Assembly: GCA_002353205.1 (NCBI GenBank)
Contig: DEJE01000022.1
Coordinates: forward strand, 54,483-72,837
Length of the DNA: 18,355 nucleotides
Origin: Prevotella sp. UBA2756
GTDB lineage: Bacteria; Bacteroidota; Bacteroidia; Bacteroidales; Bacteroidaceae
Direction of reading: 5' to 3'
Each line of letters starts with the position of its first letter. Within the stretch, counting starts at the first letter, position 1. The notes beneath the pieces were generated by a model. It searched no databases, was not told the origin of the DNA, and saw only the letters and a list, made by a program, of their open reading frames with translations. The translations under genes and the position numbers were made by a program. Positions 1 through 6,051 of the stretch are shown one piece after another.

Positions 1-6
1 GCCTCG

Positions 7-72
7 CAGAATGCGTCATTTTGCCTTGCAAAATGCGTCATTTCGGAGTGTAAAATGGCTCATTTTGAAAAT
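7..72. repeat. Three tandem 22-bp palindromic units
   Basis: Three copies of an AATG-N3-CATT palindrome have centres at about 15, 37 and 59, an exact 22-bp period. The units are aatgCGTcatt (10-20), aaatgCGTcattt (31-43) and aaaatgGCTcatttt (52-66). The array touches the window edge, so more copies may lie to the left. The period is close to two helical turns, so it could be an operator or iteron-like binding array. It could equally be a dispersed Bacteroidales repeat. It lies downstream of the last restriction-modification gene. Confidence 0.7.
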
Positions 73-278
73 CAGAACGAAAAATCCCACGATTTTGTTC
101 AATTCTTTTACCGTCTCAAAACCATTCGTCTCTCTAAAACGATCAAAAATCCCTGCAAAAAATCTGGTTAAATTAATTGACAAAGTGGCATTTCAAATAT
201 CACACAGAAATCGCAGAAATCACAGAAACAACTCGCGTACTGACGAATTCGTCGCTCGAACAGGGGTGTTCCTTTACG
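73..278. other. AT-rich intergenic stretch, no gene seen
   Basis: No convincing coding region is visible. The plus-strand open frames across it have no recognisable domain and run into the methylase gene antisense. A short three-copy 9-bp repeat (cagaaatcg, cagaaatca, cagaaacaa) occupies 205-231, and one GATC is at 141-144. This is probably the 3' flank of the restriction-modification operon. No convincing terminator with a T-run was found. Confidence 0.5.
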
Positions 279-1559
279 TTATATGTATTCTATATCCGCC
301 AACGAAACAACAAAAGGCATGTACCTCCCTTTCCCGTTTCGCTGAACTCTCAGAATATTGTAGTTGCCTATATCGGCGCGTTTTGTGGTGTTATAATTCA
401 GCAGCAGGAATTTCTGAGCATTTTTATTCATACGAAGCAGGTATTCATCAGGTATTTCCTCTTTGCGAACTATTCTTGCCTTTTCCTTGAGTTGATATGG
501 CGTTGCCTTGTCGTTATTCCAGTAGTGGAACATGATATAGCCGATATTCTCAATAGCATCATTACCGAATGTCCCATCCTTGATACCGATAGCCAGTTTG
601 CCAATAGGCTCGGTTCTTTTACGAGATGCAGAACCTATGGCATACATCAAGATGTTGTTTGCGCCTGTCGTACCCTCATTATCCAAGAAAGGAAGTCTTT
701 CAGTGATTTCTTCGTAGCATGTGAAGCCATCCATCTGCATGTTCTCGGCTTTTATGATGTCAGGAATCTTCCTCTTATAATTAGAAAACGTATTGCCGTT
801 CTCAATCTCTTCGCGGCGAGCCTTACTGATGGCTGCAAACTCTGTTTCACGCTCTATACCGAGATAACGACGCCCCAAAAGGTTGGCAGCAATGCCCGTT
901 GTGCTGCTCCCAGCAAACGGATCAAGAATCCAAGCTCCTTGCCGCGTTGATGCCAAGATGATGCGACTCAACAGTCCGAGCGGCTTTTGCGTGGGATGCT
1001 TCGTGCACGTCTTCTCCCATGGGGCTATGGCAGGCATGCGCCACACGTCGGTCATCTGCTTGTTGCCGTTGATATGTTTCATCAGGTCGTAGTTGTAGTA
1101 ATGTGCCACCTTTTCGCTTTTGCGAGCCCAAATGATGAATTCCGTGGAATAGGTGAAGTACCTGCACGAGATATTGGGTGGTGGGTTCGTCTTTGCCCAT
1201 GTTATAACGTTAAGAATCTTGTAGCCCAGTTGTGTTAGGCCGTTGGCTACGCTGAATATGTTATGGTATGTACCGGAAATCCATATCGTCCCGTTCTTTT
1301 TCAGTTTGTCCCTGCAAAGCGACAGCCACTTCATATTAAAGGCATCGATGTCTTCTTGTGACATTGATTTGTCCCAATCGCCTTTGTCCACACACACCAC
1401 CTTGCCGCTCTGCACGCTTATTCCTCCGCTCGAAAGAAAATAGGGAGGGTCGGCAAATATCATGTCGAACTGGAACGAGAATTGCGGCAGCAGTTCGAAC
1501 GTATCGCCACAGAGTAGGTTGAAGTCGTGGGAGGGGGATTTATAGTATGGGACTATCAT
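279..1559 (-). CDS. dpnA: DpnA-type GATC DNA adenine methyltransferase with C-terminal extension
   Basis: This is a 426-residue beta-class DNA methyltransferase, in which the catalytic motif DPPY (37-40, followed by FLSSGG) precedes the AdoMet-binding motif DPFAGSSTTG (213-222). KHPTQKP is at 187-193. Stretches such as VDKGDWDK (58-64 region), WISG and NPPPNISCRYFTYSTE match S. pneumoniae DpnA, the second methylase of the DpnII system, which methylates GATC and also acts on single-stranded DNA. The MTase core ends near residue 255, about the full length of DpnA. Residues 256-426 are an additional region I do not recognise. The ATG overlaps the endonuclease stop by four bases (ATGA), so the two are translationally coupled. 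Gene order is Dam methylase, endonuclease, then this gene, whereas classical dpnM-dpnA-dpnB places both methylases first. The function of the core is very likely; that of the extension is unknown. Confidence 0.93.
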   Translation of the reverse strand: MIVPYYKSPSHDFNLLCGDTFELLPQFSFQFDMIFADPPYFLSSGGISVQSGKVVCVDKGDWDKSMSQEDIDAFNMKWLSLCRDKLKKNGTIWISGTYHNIFSVANGLTQLGYKILNVITWAKTNPPPNISCRYFTYSTEFIIWARKSEKVAHYYNYDLMKHINGNKQMTDVWRMPAIAPWEKTCTKHPTQKPLGLLSRIILASTRQGAWILDPFAGSSTTGIAANLLGRRYLGIERETEFAAISKARREEIENGNTFSNYKRKIPDIIKAENMQMDGFTCYEEITERLPFLDNEGTTGANNILMYAIGSASRKRTEPIGKLAIGIKDGTFGNDAIENIGYIMFHYWNNDKATPYQLKEKARIVRKEEIPDEYLLRMNKNAQKFLLLNYNTTKRADIGNYNILRVQRNGKGRYMPFVVSLADIEYI

Positions 1560-2377
1560 TTCTTCAGCAATTCAACGAAAGAACTGATGTTGGTCAGGTT
1601 GTACACGCTGGGTATGGTATTGTAGGCTTCCTCCAACTTATTGCGAGCGGATTTCCAGCCTATTCCGTCTGTAATCCATACGAACTCGAAACCAGATAAG
1701 GAATTGACTTTCGGAGCCAGTTCTGTGTAGGCACGTGCCACTTCGTTGAGCTTTGACCCGCCACCGCTATAGAAGTTGACCTCTATCAGATATTTCTTTT
1801 GCGTTGTCTCTATGAAAAAGTCAAAACGTTTTTCATCTGTTCCAAGTATAGACAACTCAGGAAATTCAGATGAATATACTTCCTGACGGAACACAATATC
1901 ATTCTCGCTCAGTATGCTGGCAACGGTCCTTTCCATGATATGACCGCTGCGGTTTTTGCGGGCGTTGGTGTCAAGGCCTGTTTCAATACCGAATACATAG
2001 TCCACGAGATTCTTTATACGGCGTGACTGGAAGACTTCTGCCAACCCTGTCCCACATAAAAACTCGTCAACCTTTTCTGCCGATTCGAAATAACTCTTCA
2101 TCAGCACAACATTACCACTAGTGTCAACTACGGGCTTTTTGCCTTCGTCTCTGACGGCAATCAGAATGCCCAGGACTTCAAACACTTTGGGGTCGCGTTG
2201 CCATATATCTTTTATACCTTTGGCCAAATCCTCCCTGCCAATGAGATAGTTGAGCGTGTTCAGGCTCATCTCTACATCTGCAACATTGGCTGATATCTTA
2301 TCAAAGTCACAGAAGAAGTCGAGTGTCTGATTTGTCTCTTTCAATTGAGACATAAAGAGAGAAAAATCTTTATTCAT
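1556..2377 (-). CDS. dpnB: DpnII/MboI-type restriction endonuclease (GATC)
   Basis: This 273-residue protein is very close in length and sequence pattern to the DpnII endonuclease, which cuts unmethylated GATC. Shared signatures are the central block LVDYVFGIETGLDTN (124-138) followed by RKNRSG (140-145), RFDFFIE (184-190), LIEVNFYSGGGSKLNE (197-212) and FVWITDGIGW (232-241). The D...E-x-N arrangement in FDFFIE/LIEVN is the likely metal-binding core of a variant PD-(D/E)xK fold; that assignment is inference. The start ATG lies inside the end of the Dam methylase gene (8-bp overlap), and the stop overlaps the start of the second methylase by 4 bp. Expression is therefore coupled to both protective enzymes. 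The reading frame is intact with no frameshift, so the system looks functional. Confidence 0.95.
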   Translation of the reverse strand: MNKDFSLFMSQLKETNQTLDFFCDFDKISANVADVEMSLNTLNYLIGREDLAKGIKDIWQRDPKVFEVLGILIAVRDEGKKPVVDTSGNVVLMKSYFESAEKVDEFLCGTGLAEVFQSRRIKNLVDYVFGIETGLDTNARKNRSGHIMERTVASILSENDIVFRQEVYSSEFPELSILGTDEKRFDFFIETTQKKYLIEVNFYSGGGSKLNEVARAYTELAPKVNSLSGFEFVWITDGIGWKSARNKLEEAYNTIPSVYNLTNISSFVELLKK

Positions 2378-3266
2378 AATTCTTGATTAATAGTTCTGTA
2401 AGTTTACCGCGCTTGCTGGGATTTGCATTGATGAAGCGAGATGCCAGAACTCTCTCAATGTGGTATCCTTTGTAGAGTTTTTCGAAGAACGTGTCTTTCG
2501 GATTCTTTGCCGAGCAGTCTGCATTGCTTTCCATCCACAGACATCCTCTGTCTGAAAGCTGATGGCAGAAGTCAGCCAATGCCCGTTGGTCATCATCATC
2601 GAAGTCACCCTTTGCGTAGGCCGTAAAGCTTGATGTGGCATCAAGTGGACGGTAAGGAGGATCCAGGTAGAAGAAAGCAAGCCCGTCCACATGTTCCAAG
2701 GTTTGAGTATAATCACCTTGGCAAATATCCACCTTCGCAGATTGCAACAGCAGGCTGTCAGCTCTCAACACCTCCGCATTACAGATAGTTGGATTAGAAT
2801 ATTTGCCAAAGGGCACATTAAACAAGCCTTTCTTGTTTACCCTGTAAAGACCGTTAAAACAGGTCTTGTTGAGGAATAGCAGTTGAGAGACTCGTTCAAT
2901 GCTGTCGCCGATGTGCTGATTATACCGTTCTCGAATCTCATAGAACAGATTACTTCGTTGGTTTTGGTCTTTGATTCTCAAATAGTCTTTCTCTACAGCT
3001 TCAAGCCTGCATATAAGGGCTTCCACATCATTCTTTATGGTTTGATAGGCAAGAATCAAGTCCTCGTTGACATCGTTGATGATTGCCCGCTTGATGTTGC
3101 CGAAACGCTGCAACATCAAGAATAGCATTGCACCGCCACCTACAAACGGCTCGACGTAAGTAAATGGTTCTCTGTGGATTCTCGCAGGAAGATGCTCAGA
3201 CAACTGGTTTAAAAGTTGCCCTTTTCCGCCTGCCCATTTCAAAAAAGGTTTCGCCTCTGTGCTCAT
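2370..3266 (-). CDS. dpnM: Dam/DpnM-type N6-adenine DNA methyltransferase (GATC)
   Basis: This is a 298-residue alpha-class adenine methylase of the Dam/DpnM/MboIA family. Motif X KWAGGKGQLL (10-19) and AdoMet motif I EPFVGGGA (39-46) bind cofactor. The catalytic motif DPPY is at 202-205, preceded by FFYL. The C-terminal SKRGKLTELLI is the usual family ending. It would methylate adenine in GATC and protect the genome from the endonuclease encoded immediately downstream. The start ATG is well placed before the conserved motif X. A structured segment (3301-3453) lies 35 bases upstream and dpnD lies beyond it, so all four genes could share one transcript. A weak TAnnTTTG-like box (minus-strand TTCTTTTG at 3299-3292) could provide a separate promoter, but it deviates from consensus. 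Confidence 0.95.
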   Translation of the reverse strand: MSTEAKPFLKWAGGKGQLLNQLSEHLPARIHREPFTYVEPFVGGGAMLFLMLQRFGNIKRAIINDVNEDLILAYQTIKNDVEALICRLEAVEKDYLRIKDQNQRSNLFYEIRERYNQHIGDSIERVSQLLFLNKTCFNGLYRVNKKGLFNVPFGKYSNPTICNAEVLRADSLLLQSAKVDICQGDYTQTLEHVDGLAFFYLDPPYRPLDATSSFTAYAKGDFDDDDQRALADFCHQLSDRGCLWMESNADCSAKNPKDTFFEKLYKGYHIERVLASRFINANPSKRGKLTELLIKNYE

Positions 3267-3300
3267 TGCTCTTTTGCCGTTAAGTTGCGGACAAAAGAAA

Positions 3301-3453
3301 GCGTACCCACTTCCATTTCAACTTCAGACAAGGGCAGTCCACCACAGAAGCCCATACAGAGAGATGAAAGGAAGGGGTACGCCTATACATGATAGGCGTA
3401 TCCACATTCCCTGAGACCCTCTGTATAAATGTTTGGTGGACTTTTATGTCTGA
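3301..3453 (-). ncRNA. Highly structured intercistronic/leader RNA element upstream of dpnM
   Basis: Nested perfect inverted repeats occur as pairs 3324-3330/3447-3453 (7 bp), 3337-3344/3434-3441 (8 bp), 3354-3361/3419-3426 (8 bp) and 3378-3386/3392-3400 (9 bp, 5-nt loop). An added ggaa/ttcc pairing is at 3370-3373/3407-3410. Together they form one long imperfect hairpin of about 130 nt. In addition, 3301-3319 is complementary to 3366-3382, apart from two single-base bulges, and would displace the apical stem. The alternative arm is a near copy of the normal 3' arm (gcgtacccacttcc versus gcgtatccacattcc). Two exclusive folds ending about 35 nt before the dpnM ATG resemble a regulatory switch. 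A miniature inverted-repeat element is the main alternative. Strand is assumed from the flanking genes. Confidence 0.55.
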
Positions 3454-3466
3454 GGTCTCTTCGAAC

Positions 3467-3484
3467 TTAGATACTGCTATCTAA
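3467..3484. repeat. Small hairpin between dpnD and dpnM
   Basis: The segment ttagata-ctgc-tatctaa is a perfect 7-bp stem with a 4-nt loop. It lies between the dpnD stop and the large structured element. There is no T-run, so it is not a typical terminator. It may belong to the same structured transcript region. Confidence 0.5.
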
Positions 3485-3504
3485 TTCCACAATGTCTTGC
3501 CAGC

Positions 3505-3517
3505 GCTCATGATGAGC
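3505..3517. repeat. Near-perfect palindrome gctcat-g-atgagc
   Basis: This is a 6-bp inverted repeat around a single central base, 17 bases past the dpnD stop codon on the minus strand. The loop is too short for a stable RNA hairpin, so a protein-binding dyad is as likely as an RNA structure. Evidence is limited to the symmetry itself. Confidence 0.35.
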
Positions 3518-3534
3518 AATAAGCGAGTGCAAAG

Positions 3535-3744
3535 TTAAGAAAATCTATCGACAATCCTTTCTCTTCCCGATTCTTTTTCATCTTTTGCGCTGAATTCTGT
3601 CTTTACATAATCAGAAGCATCCAATATGATTTCGCAATTTCGATACCTTTTCCTCACCTTTTCAATCGCATTGACCTCATTGTCAGATTCCGTTTCTATG
3701 GTGCGGCTCAGTATTTCTGTCACTTCTATTTTGTACTTCTTCAT
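3535..3744 (-). CDS. dpnD: DpnD/PcfM-family small protein
   Basis: This 69-residue protein starts MKKYKIEVTEILSRTIE and contains a YRNCEIILDASDYV-type ending of the core. This is the pattern of the DpnD-PcfM family: an N-terminal beta strand, an acidic helix with VRKRYRN, then E-I-L-D. Family members occur in pneumococcal DpnI cassettes and in mobile elements; their molecular role is not established. The open frame continues 20 codons upstream to 3804. I chose the ATG at 3744 because homologues begin at MKKYK and because a good promoter box (3753-3760) lies inside the longer frame. The charged tail after residue 50 (KDEKESGRERIVDRF) looks disordered. The gene is co-directional with the GATC restriction-modification genes, separated from dpnM by a 268-bp structured gap. 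Confidence 0.8.
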   Translation of the reverse strand: MKKYKIEVTEILSRTIETESDNEVNAIEKVRKRYRNCEIILDASDYVKTEFSAKDEKESGRERIVDRFS

Positions 3745-3752
3745 ATGCCATG

Positions 3753-3760
3753 CAAAAGTA
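3753..3760 (-). promoter_or_regulatory. Bacteroidetes -7 promoter box for dpnD
   Basis: The minus strand reads TACTTTTG, an exact match to the Bacteroidetes -7 consensus TAnnTTTG. A weak -33 candidate, TTGG (3786-3783), lies 22 bases upstream. The predicted transcription start falls within a few bases of the ATG at 3744, so the mRNA would have almost no leader. Confidence 0.6.
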
Positions 3761-3787
3761 CGCAAAAACACGGACGTTTTTGCCAAT

Positions 3788-3825
3788 AGATCAAACGTTA
3801 ACAATAGAGATCAAAAAAGATCAAA
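3788..3825 (-). promoter_or_regulatory. Phased triple AGATCAAA/TTTGATCT operator-like array
   Basis: Three perfect copies of AGATCAAA (plus strand) lie at 3788-3795, 3808-3815 and 3818-3825. Their offsets are 20 and 10 bp, so all three fall on the same helical face. Each contains GATC, the recognition site of the adjacent restriction-modification system. The array lies about 28 bp upstream of the dpnD -7 box. A regulator that binds here, or that competes with methylation, would couple GATC methylation state to expression. That role is inference; the repeat and its phasing are directly visible. Confidence 0.6.
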
Positions 3826-3901
3826 TGACTTCGGATAGCTCAATGATATCACGTGCCATTGTCAGAATAAAACATGTGTTAAGGAGTTAATATCCCGAAA
3901 T

Positions 3902-3945
3902 AGTTGTAAGAATGGATGACAAAGATCCGTTGTCATCGCACAACT
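3902..3945 (-). terminator. Two-tier hairpin just after the PPTase stop
   Basis: The inner stem gatgacaa/ttgtcatc (3915-3922/3930-3937, 8 bp, 7-nt loop) lies inside an outer stem agttgt/acaact (3902-3907/3940-3945). The structure begins at the last base of the phosphopantetheinyl transferase stop codon, as expected for a 3'-end hairpin. No T-run follows on the minus strand, so it is not a classic intrinsic terminator. The loop contains a GATC. It also marks approximately where base composition changes from AT-rich to GC-rich. Confidence 0.45.
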
Positions 3946-4526
3946 TAGATTCCTTCGCAAACGGTGCAGACGAACTGGGGATAGACGGTGGTGTGGAAAC
4001 GGAAAGGTCCTGAGCTGGCAGTGGTGCGGCTCAGGACCTTTCGCATGTCGGCGACCAAGCCTTCGCCCGTGAGCTTCAGCAGACTCTCTTTCATGGTCCA
4101 CAGACGGGTGAAGGTTTGGCGCGGGTTGGGGGAGGAGAGGATATGGCGGCGCTCGTCGTCGCTCATGGTCTGCGCCAACAGGGCGTCGTCGAAGTCGCGC
4201 ACGCTCTCCACGTCGATGCCCACGGGAGCGTTGCCGACGACACAGGCGGCCGCCTCGCGGCAATGACTGAGGTTGAAGAAGATGTCGGGATGGTCGTGGA
4301 GAGCAGGCTTGCCGTGGGTGTTGAAGGTGAACACCGGCGGCTCGCTGATGCCGTAGTGCTGACGGAGCAGACGCTGCAACAGCTGGTAGGCGGCCACCGA
4401 CAGTCGCTGGTCGTGCTCCTGACGGTAGCGCAGGGCATGCTGGCGCCGCTGCTCGCTGACGCTTGCCAGTGCCGCCTGTAGGTTCATCTCTTCAATGTCG
4501 GCACGACGGCATAGTGCATAGTTCAT
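3945..4526 (-). CDS. 4'-phosphopantetheinyl transferase (Sfp/AcpT superfamily)
   Basis: This 193-residue enzyme is predicted to transfer phosphopantetheine from CoA to the two carrier-domain serines of the NRPS encoded upstream. Visible signatures are the N-terminal RRQHALRYRQ region (27-36), FNLSH (84-88), the Mg-binding GIDVE (103-107) and WTMKESLLK (143-151), the W-x-x-K-E-x-x-x-K motif of the family. Length is in the lower range for Sfp-type enzymes; the C-terminal part after residue 165 is short. The start codon and first five codons (MNYAL) lie inside a heptamer repeat. An in-frame ATG 21 bases upstream is blocked by a TGA in a variant repeat unit, which supports the chosen start. The gene is last in the NRPS-MATE-PPTase run, 138 bp after the MATE gene. 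Confidence 0.92.
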   Translation of the reverse strand: MNYALCRRADIEEMNLQAALASVSEQRRQHALRYRQEHDQRLSVAAYQLLQRLLRQHYGISEPPVFTFNTHGKPALHDHPDIFFNLSHCREAAACVVGNAPVGIDVESVRDFDDALLAQTMSDDERRHILSSPNPRQTFTRLWTMKESLLKLTGEGLVADMRKVLSRTTASSGPFRFHTTVYPQFVCTVCEGI

Positions 4527-4566
4527 AGTTCACAGTTCATAGTTCATAATGCATAGTGCATAGTGT
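4511..4566 (-). repeat. Eight-unit heptamer array (atagttc type) overlapping the PPTase start
   Basis: Consecutive 7-bp units read atagtgc, atagttc, atagttc, acagttc, atagttc, ataatgc, atagtgc, atagtgt. The first two and part of the third lie in coding sequence and provide the ATG at 4526. Nearly every unit boundary on the minus strand offers an ATG, shifted by one frame per unit. A change in copy number could therefore alter translation initiation. Confidence 0.85.
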
Positions 4567-4584
4567 TTTTTCACTCTTCACTGC

Positions 4585-4663
4585 GGCCCCCTCCAAACCT
4601 CCCCGAGGGGAGGCTTTCAAAGAGGTGGTAATCTTTCCCCCTCGGGGGAGTCGGAGGAGGGCC
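4585..4663. repeat. GC-rich compound palindromic element
   Basis: This is a complex palindrome between the MATE and PPTase genes. An outer arm ggccccctcc pairs imperfectly with ggaggagggcc. Inside it lie the hairpin cctcccc-ga-ggggagg, an aaaga...tcttt pair and the hairpin ccccc-tc-ggggg. The cctcccc/ggggagg core recurs at 18257-18272, so it belongs to a dispersed family in this genome. It probably acts as a structured intercistronic spacer or a passive repetitive element; no transposase is nearby. Confidence 0.6.
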
Positions 4664-4664
4664 T

Positions 4665-6032
4665 TCACTCTTCACTCTTCATTCTAAACTCCACACGCGT
4701 TGCTTTGTGGAGAATGATGATGGCGACGGCCTCGATGAGGTAGGCGATGAGGTAGCTGTACCAGAGATAGTCGGGCTGCCAGCGCGCCATGACCCACAGC
4801 ACGGGGATGACGGTGAGCGAGAGGGCGAACGAGATGAACAGCGCCATGTTGTGCTGCTTGAAGAGCTTGTAGACAATCATCAGCACGTAGATGTAGCAGA
4901 AGGGGATGAAGCTCAGGGCGAAGATGCGCAGGGCGTGGTTGCCCTCGCTGATGAACGCCTCGTCGTCGGCACCGAACAGTCGGACGATAGCCGACGGCCA
5001 CAGCCAAACGAGCAGGCAGGTGACGGCCATGGCTACGGTGATGAAGCGGAAGGCACGGCGCAGCACCTCGCGCAGGGCGTCGGTATCGCCCTTGCCTACC
5101 TGTATGGCTCCGAGCGACTGCAGCGTCTGGCAGGTGCCAGAGAGGAAGAGGTTGTAGACCTGCAGCAGGTTCATGCACACGGCGAAGGCGAAGATGCCGG
5201 TGCGCCCCAGCGTGTCGAGCACGATGGTGTTGGCCGAGAGCAGCAGCAGCGTCAGACTGATGGAAGCGATGGCCAGCGGTGCACCCTGCGAGATGATGCG
5301 TCGCCACGAGGTGAGCAGCGGCTCGGCTGTCGGCAGCCCTTGCTCCGCCGACGTGCTCAGGCTGTTGGCCGTGAGCTTCAGGCTGAGGTGAGCCACACCG
5401 GGTTTCCACCAGTGGCTCAGCAGGATGGCGATGCCGATGATATGACCCACGATGGTGGCTGCCGACGATCCGGCGATGCCCCATCCGAACCACTTGATGA
5501 AGACGATGTCGAGGCAGAGATTGGCCGCGTTGTCGATGATGACAGCCAGCGACACCAGCTTCGGACTGCCGTCGACACCCACCATCGTGGACAGTCCCCA
5601 CATGAGGATGAAGGCGGGATTGCCCAGCAGGAGAATCTGCATGTAGTCGGATGCCAGCGGCAGAATCTGCTCGTTGCTGCACAGCAGGCGCGCCGTCTGC
5701 GCGGGGAAGATGACGCCGCCCACCACGGCCAGCACGATGCCGAGGCCGATGCTGAGCATGAAGGCGCGGGTGAAGTATCGCTGCGCCTCGCGGATGTCGC
5801 CTTTCCCCAGGGCATAGGCCACGAGCATTCCTGCTCCGGCATTGATGAGCAGGTGCATGGTGAAGATGAACTGGTTGATGGGCTTCGACAGGTTGATGGC
5901 GCTCACGCCGTCTTCGCTGATGAGATTGCCCACGATGATGCCGTCGACAACATTGCCCAGACAGCCCGAGAGGGCCACGAGGATGTAGGCCCAGAGGTAG
6001 CTGTAGAACTGCTTTCTTAGTTCATAGTTCAT
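4665..6032 (-). CDS. MATE-family multidrug/metabolite efflux transporter
   Basis: This 455-residue inner-membrane protein has about 12 hydrophobic segments arranged as two halves. The N-terminal block GNVVDGIIVGNLISEDG (26-42) followed by SAINLSKPINQF is typical of the MATE transporters common in Bacteroidales and Firmicutes. The family uses Na+ or H+ gradients to expel cationic drugs and metabolites. It sits 18 bp downstream of the NRPS stop codon and upstream of the phosphopantetheinyl transferase, so it is the likely exporter or self-resistance pump for the NRPS product. Its first codons (MNYEL) and last codons (the KSEE end and its TGA stop) both lie in heptamer repeats, meaning repeat DNA supplies the start and stop signals. 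Substrate is unknown. Confidence 0.92.
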   Translation of the reverse strand: MNYELRKQFYSYLWAYILVALSGCLGNVVDGIIVGNLISEDGVSAINLSKPINQFIFTMHLLINAGAGMLVAYALGKGDIREAQRYFTRAFMLSIGLGIVLAVVGGVIFPAQTARLLCSNEQILPLASDYMQILLLGNPAFILMWGLSTMVGVDGSPKLVSLAVIIDNAANLCLDIVFIKWFGWGIAGSSAATIVGHIIGIAILLSHWWKPGVAHLSLKLTANSLSTSAEQGLPTAEPLLTSWRRIISQGAPLAIASISLTLLLLSANTIVLDTLGRTGIFAFAVCMNLLQVYNLFLSGTCQTLQSLGAIQVGKGDTDALREVLRRAFRFITVAMAVTCLLVWLWPSAIVRLFGADDEAFISEGNHALRIFALSFIPFCYIYVLMIVYKLFKQHNMALFISFALSLTVIPVLWVMARWQPDYLWYSYLIAYLIEAVAIIILHKATRVEFRMKSEE

Positions 6033-6051
6033 AATCCATGGTTCATTGTTT
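6017..6051 (-). repeat. Five degenerate heptamers spanning the NRPS stop and MATE start
   Basis: Units read ttagttc, atagttc, ataatcc, atggttc, attgttt. They cover the whole 18-bp gap between the NRPS stop (6051-6053) and the MATE ATG (6030-6032), and reach into the MATE coding sequence. The family is the same as the array at 4511-4566. Confidence 0.65.

Noticed and set aside
81..91. 11-bp match aaaatcccacg near the left edge and at 18344-18354, considered as island-end direct repeats
   Set aside because: Too short and AT-rich to be significant over 18 kb; it encloses unrelated genes and no integrase, and the right copy is at the window edge.
11..950. Plus-strand open frames of 159 and 257 codons at the left edge
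   Set aside because: They run antisense through the methylase gene and have no family resemblance; the minus-strand methylase has clear catalytic motifs.
3745..3804. Longer dpnD reading frame starting at 3804
   Set aside because: The extra 20 residues are not family-like and would include the -7 promoter box; the ATG at 3744 fits the family start.
3841..3861. Dyad caatg...cattg with an internal CACGTG, considered as an operator
   Set aside because: The stem is only 5 bp and has no placement relative to a promoter that makes it convincing.
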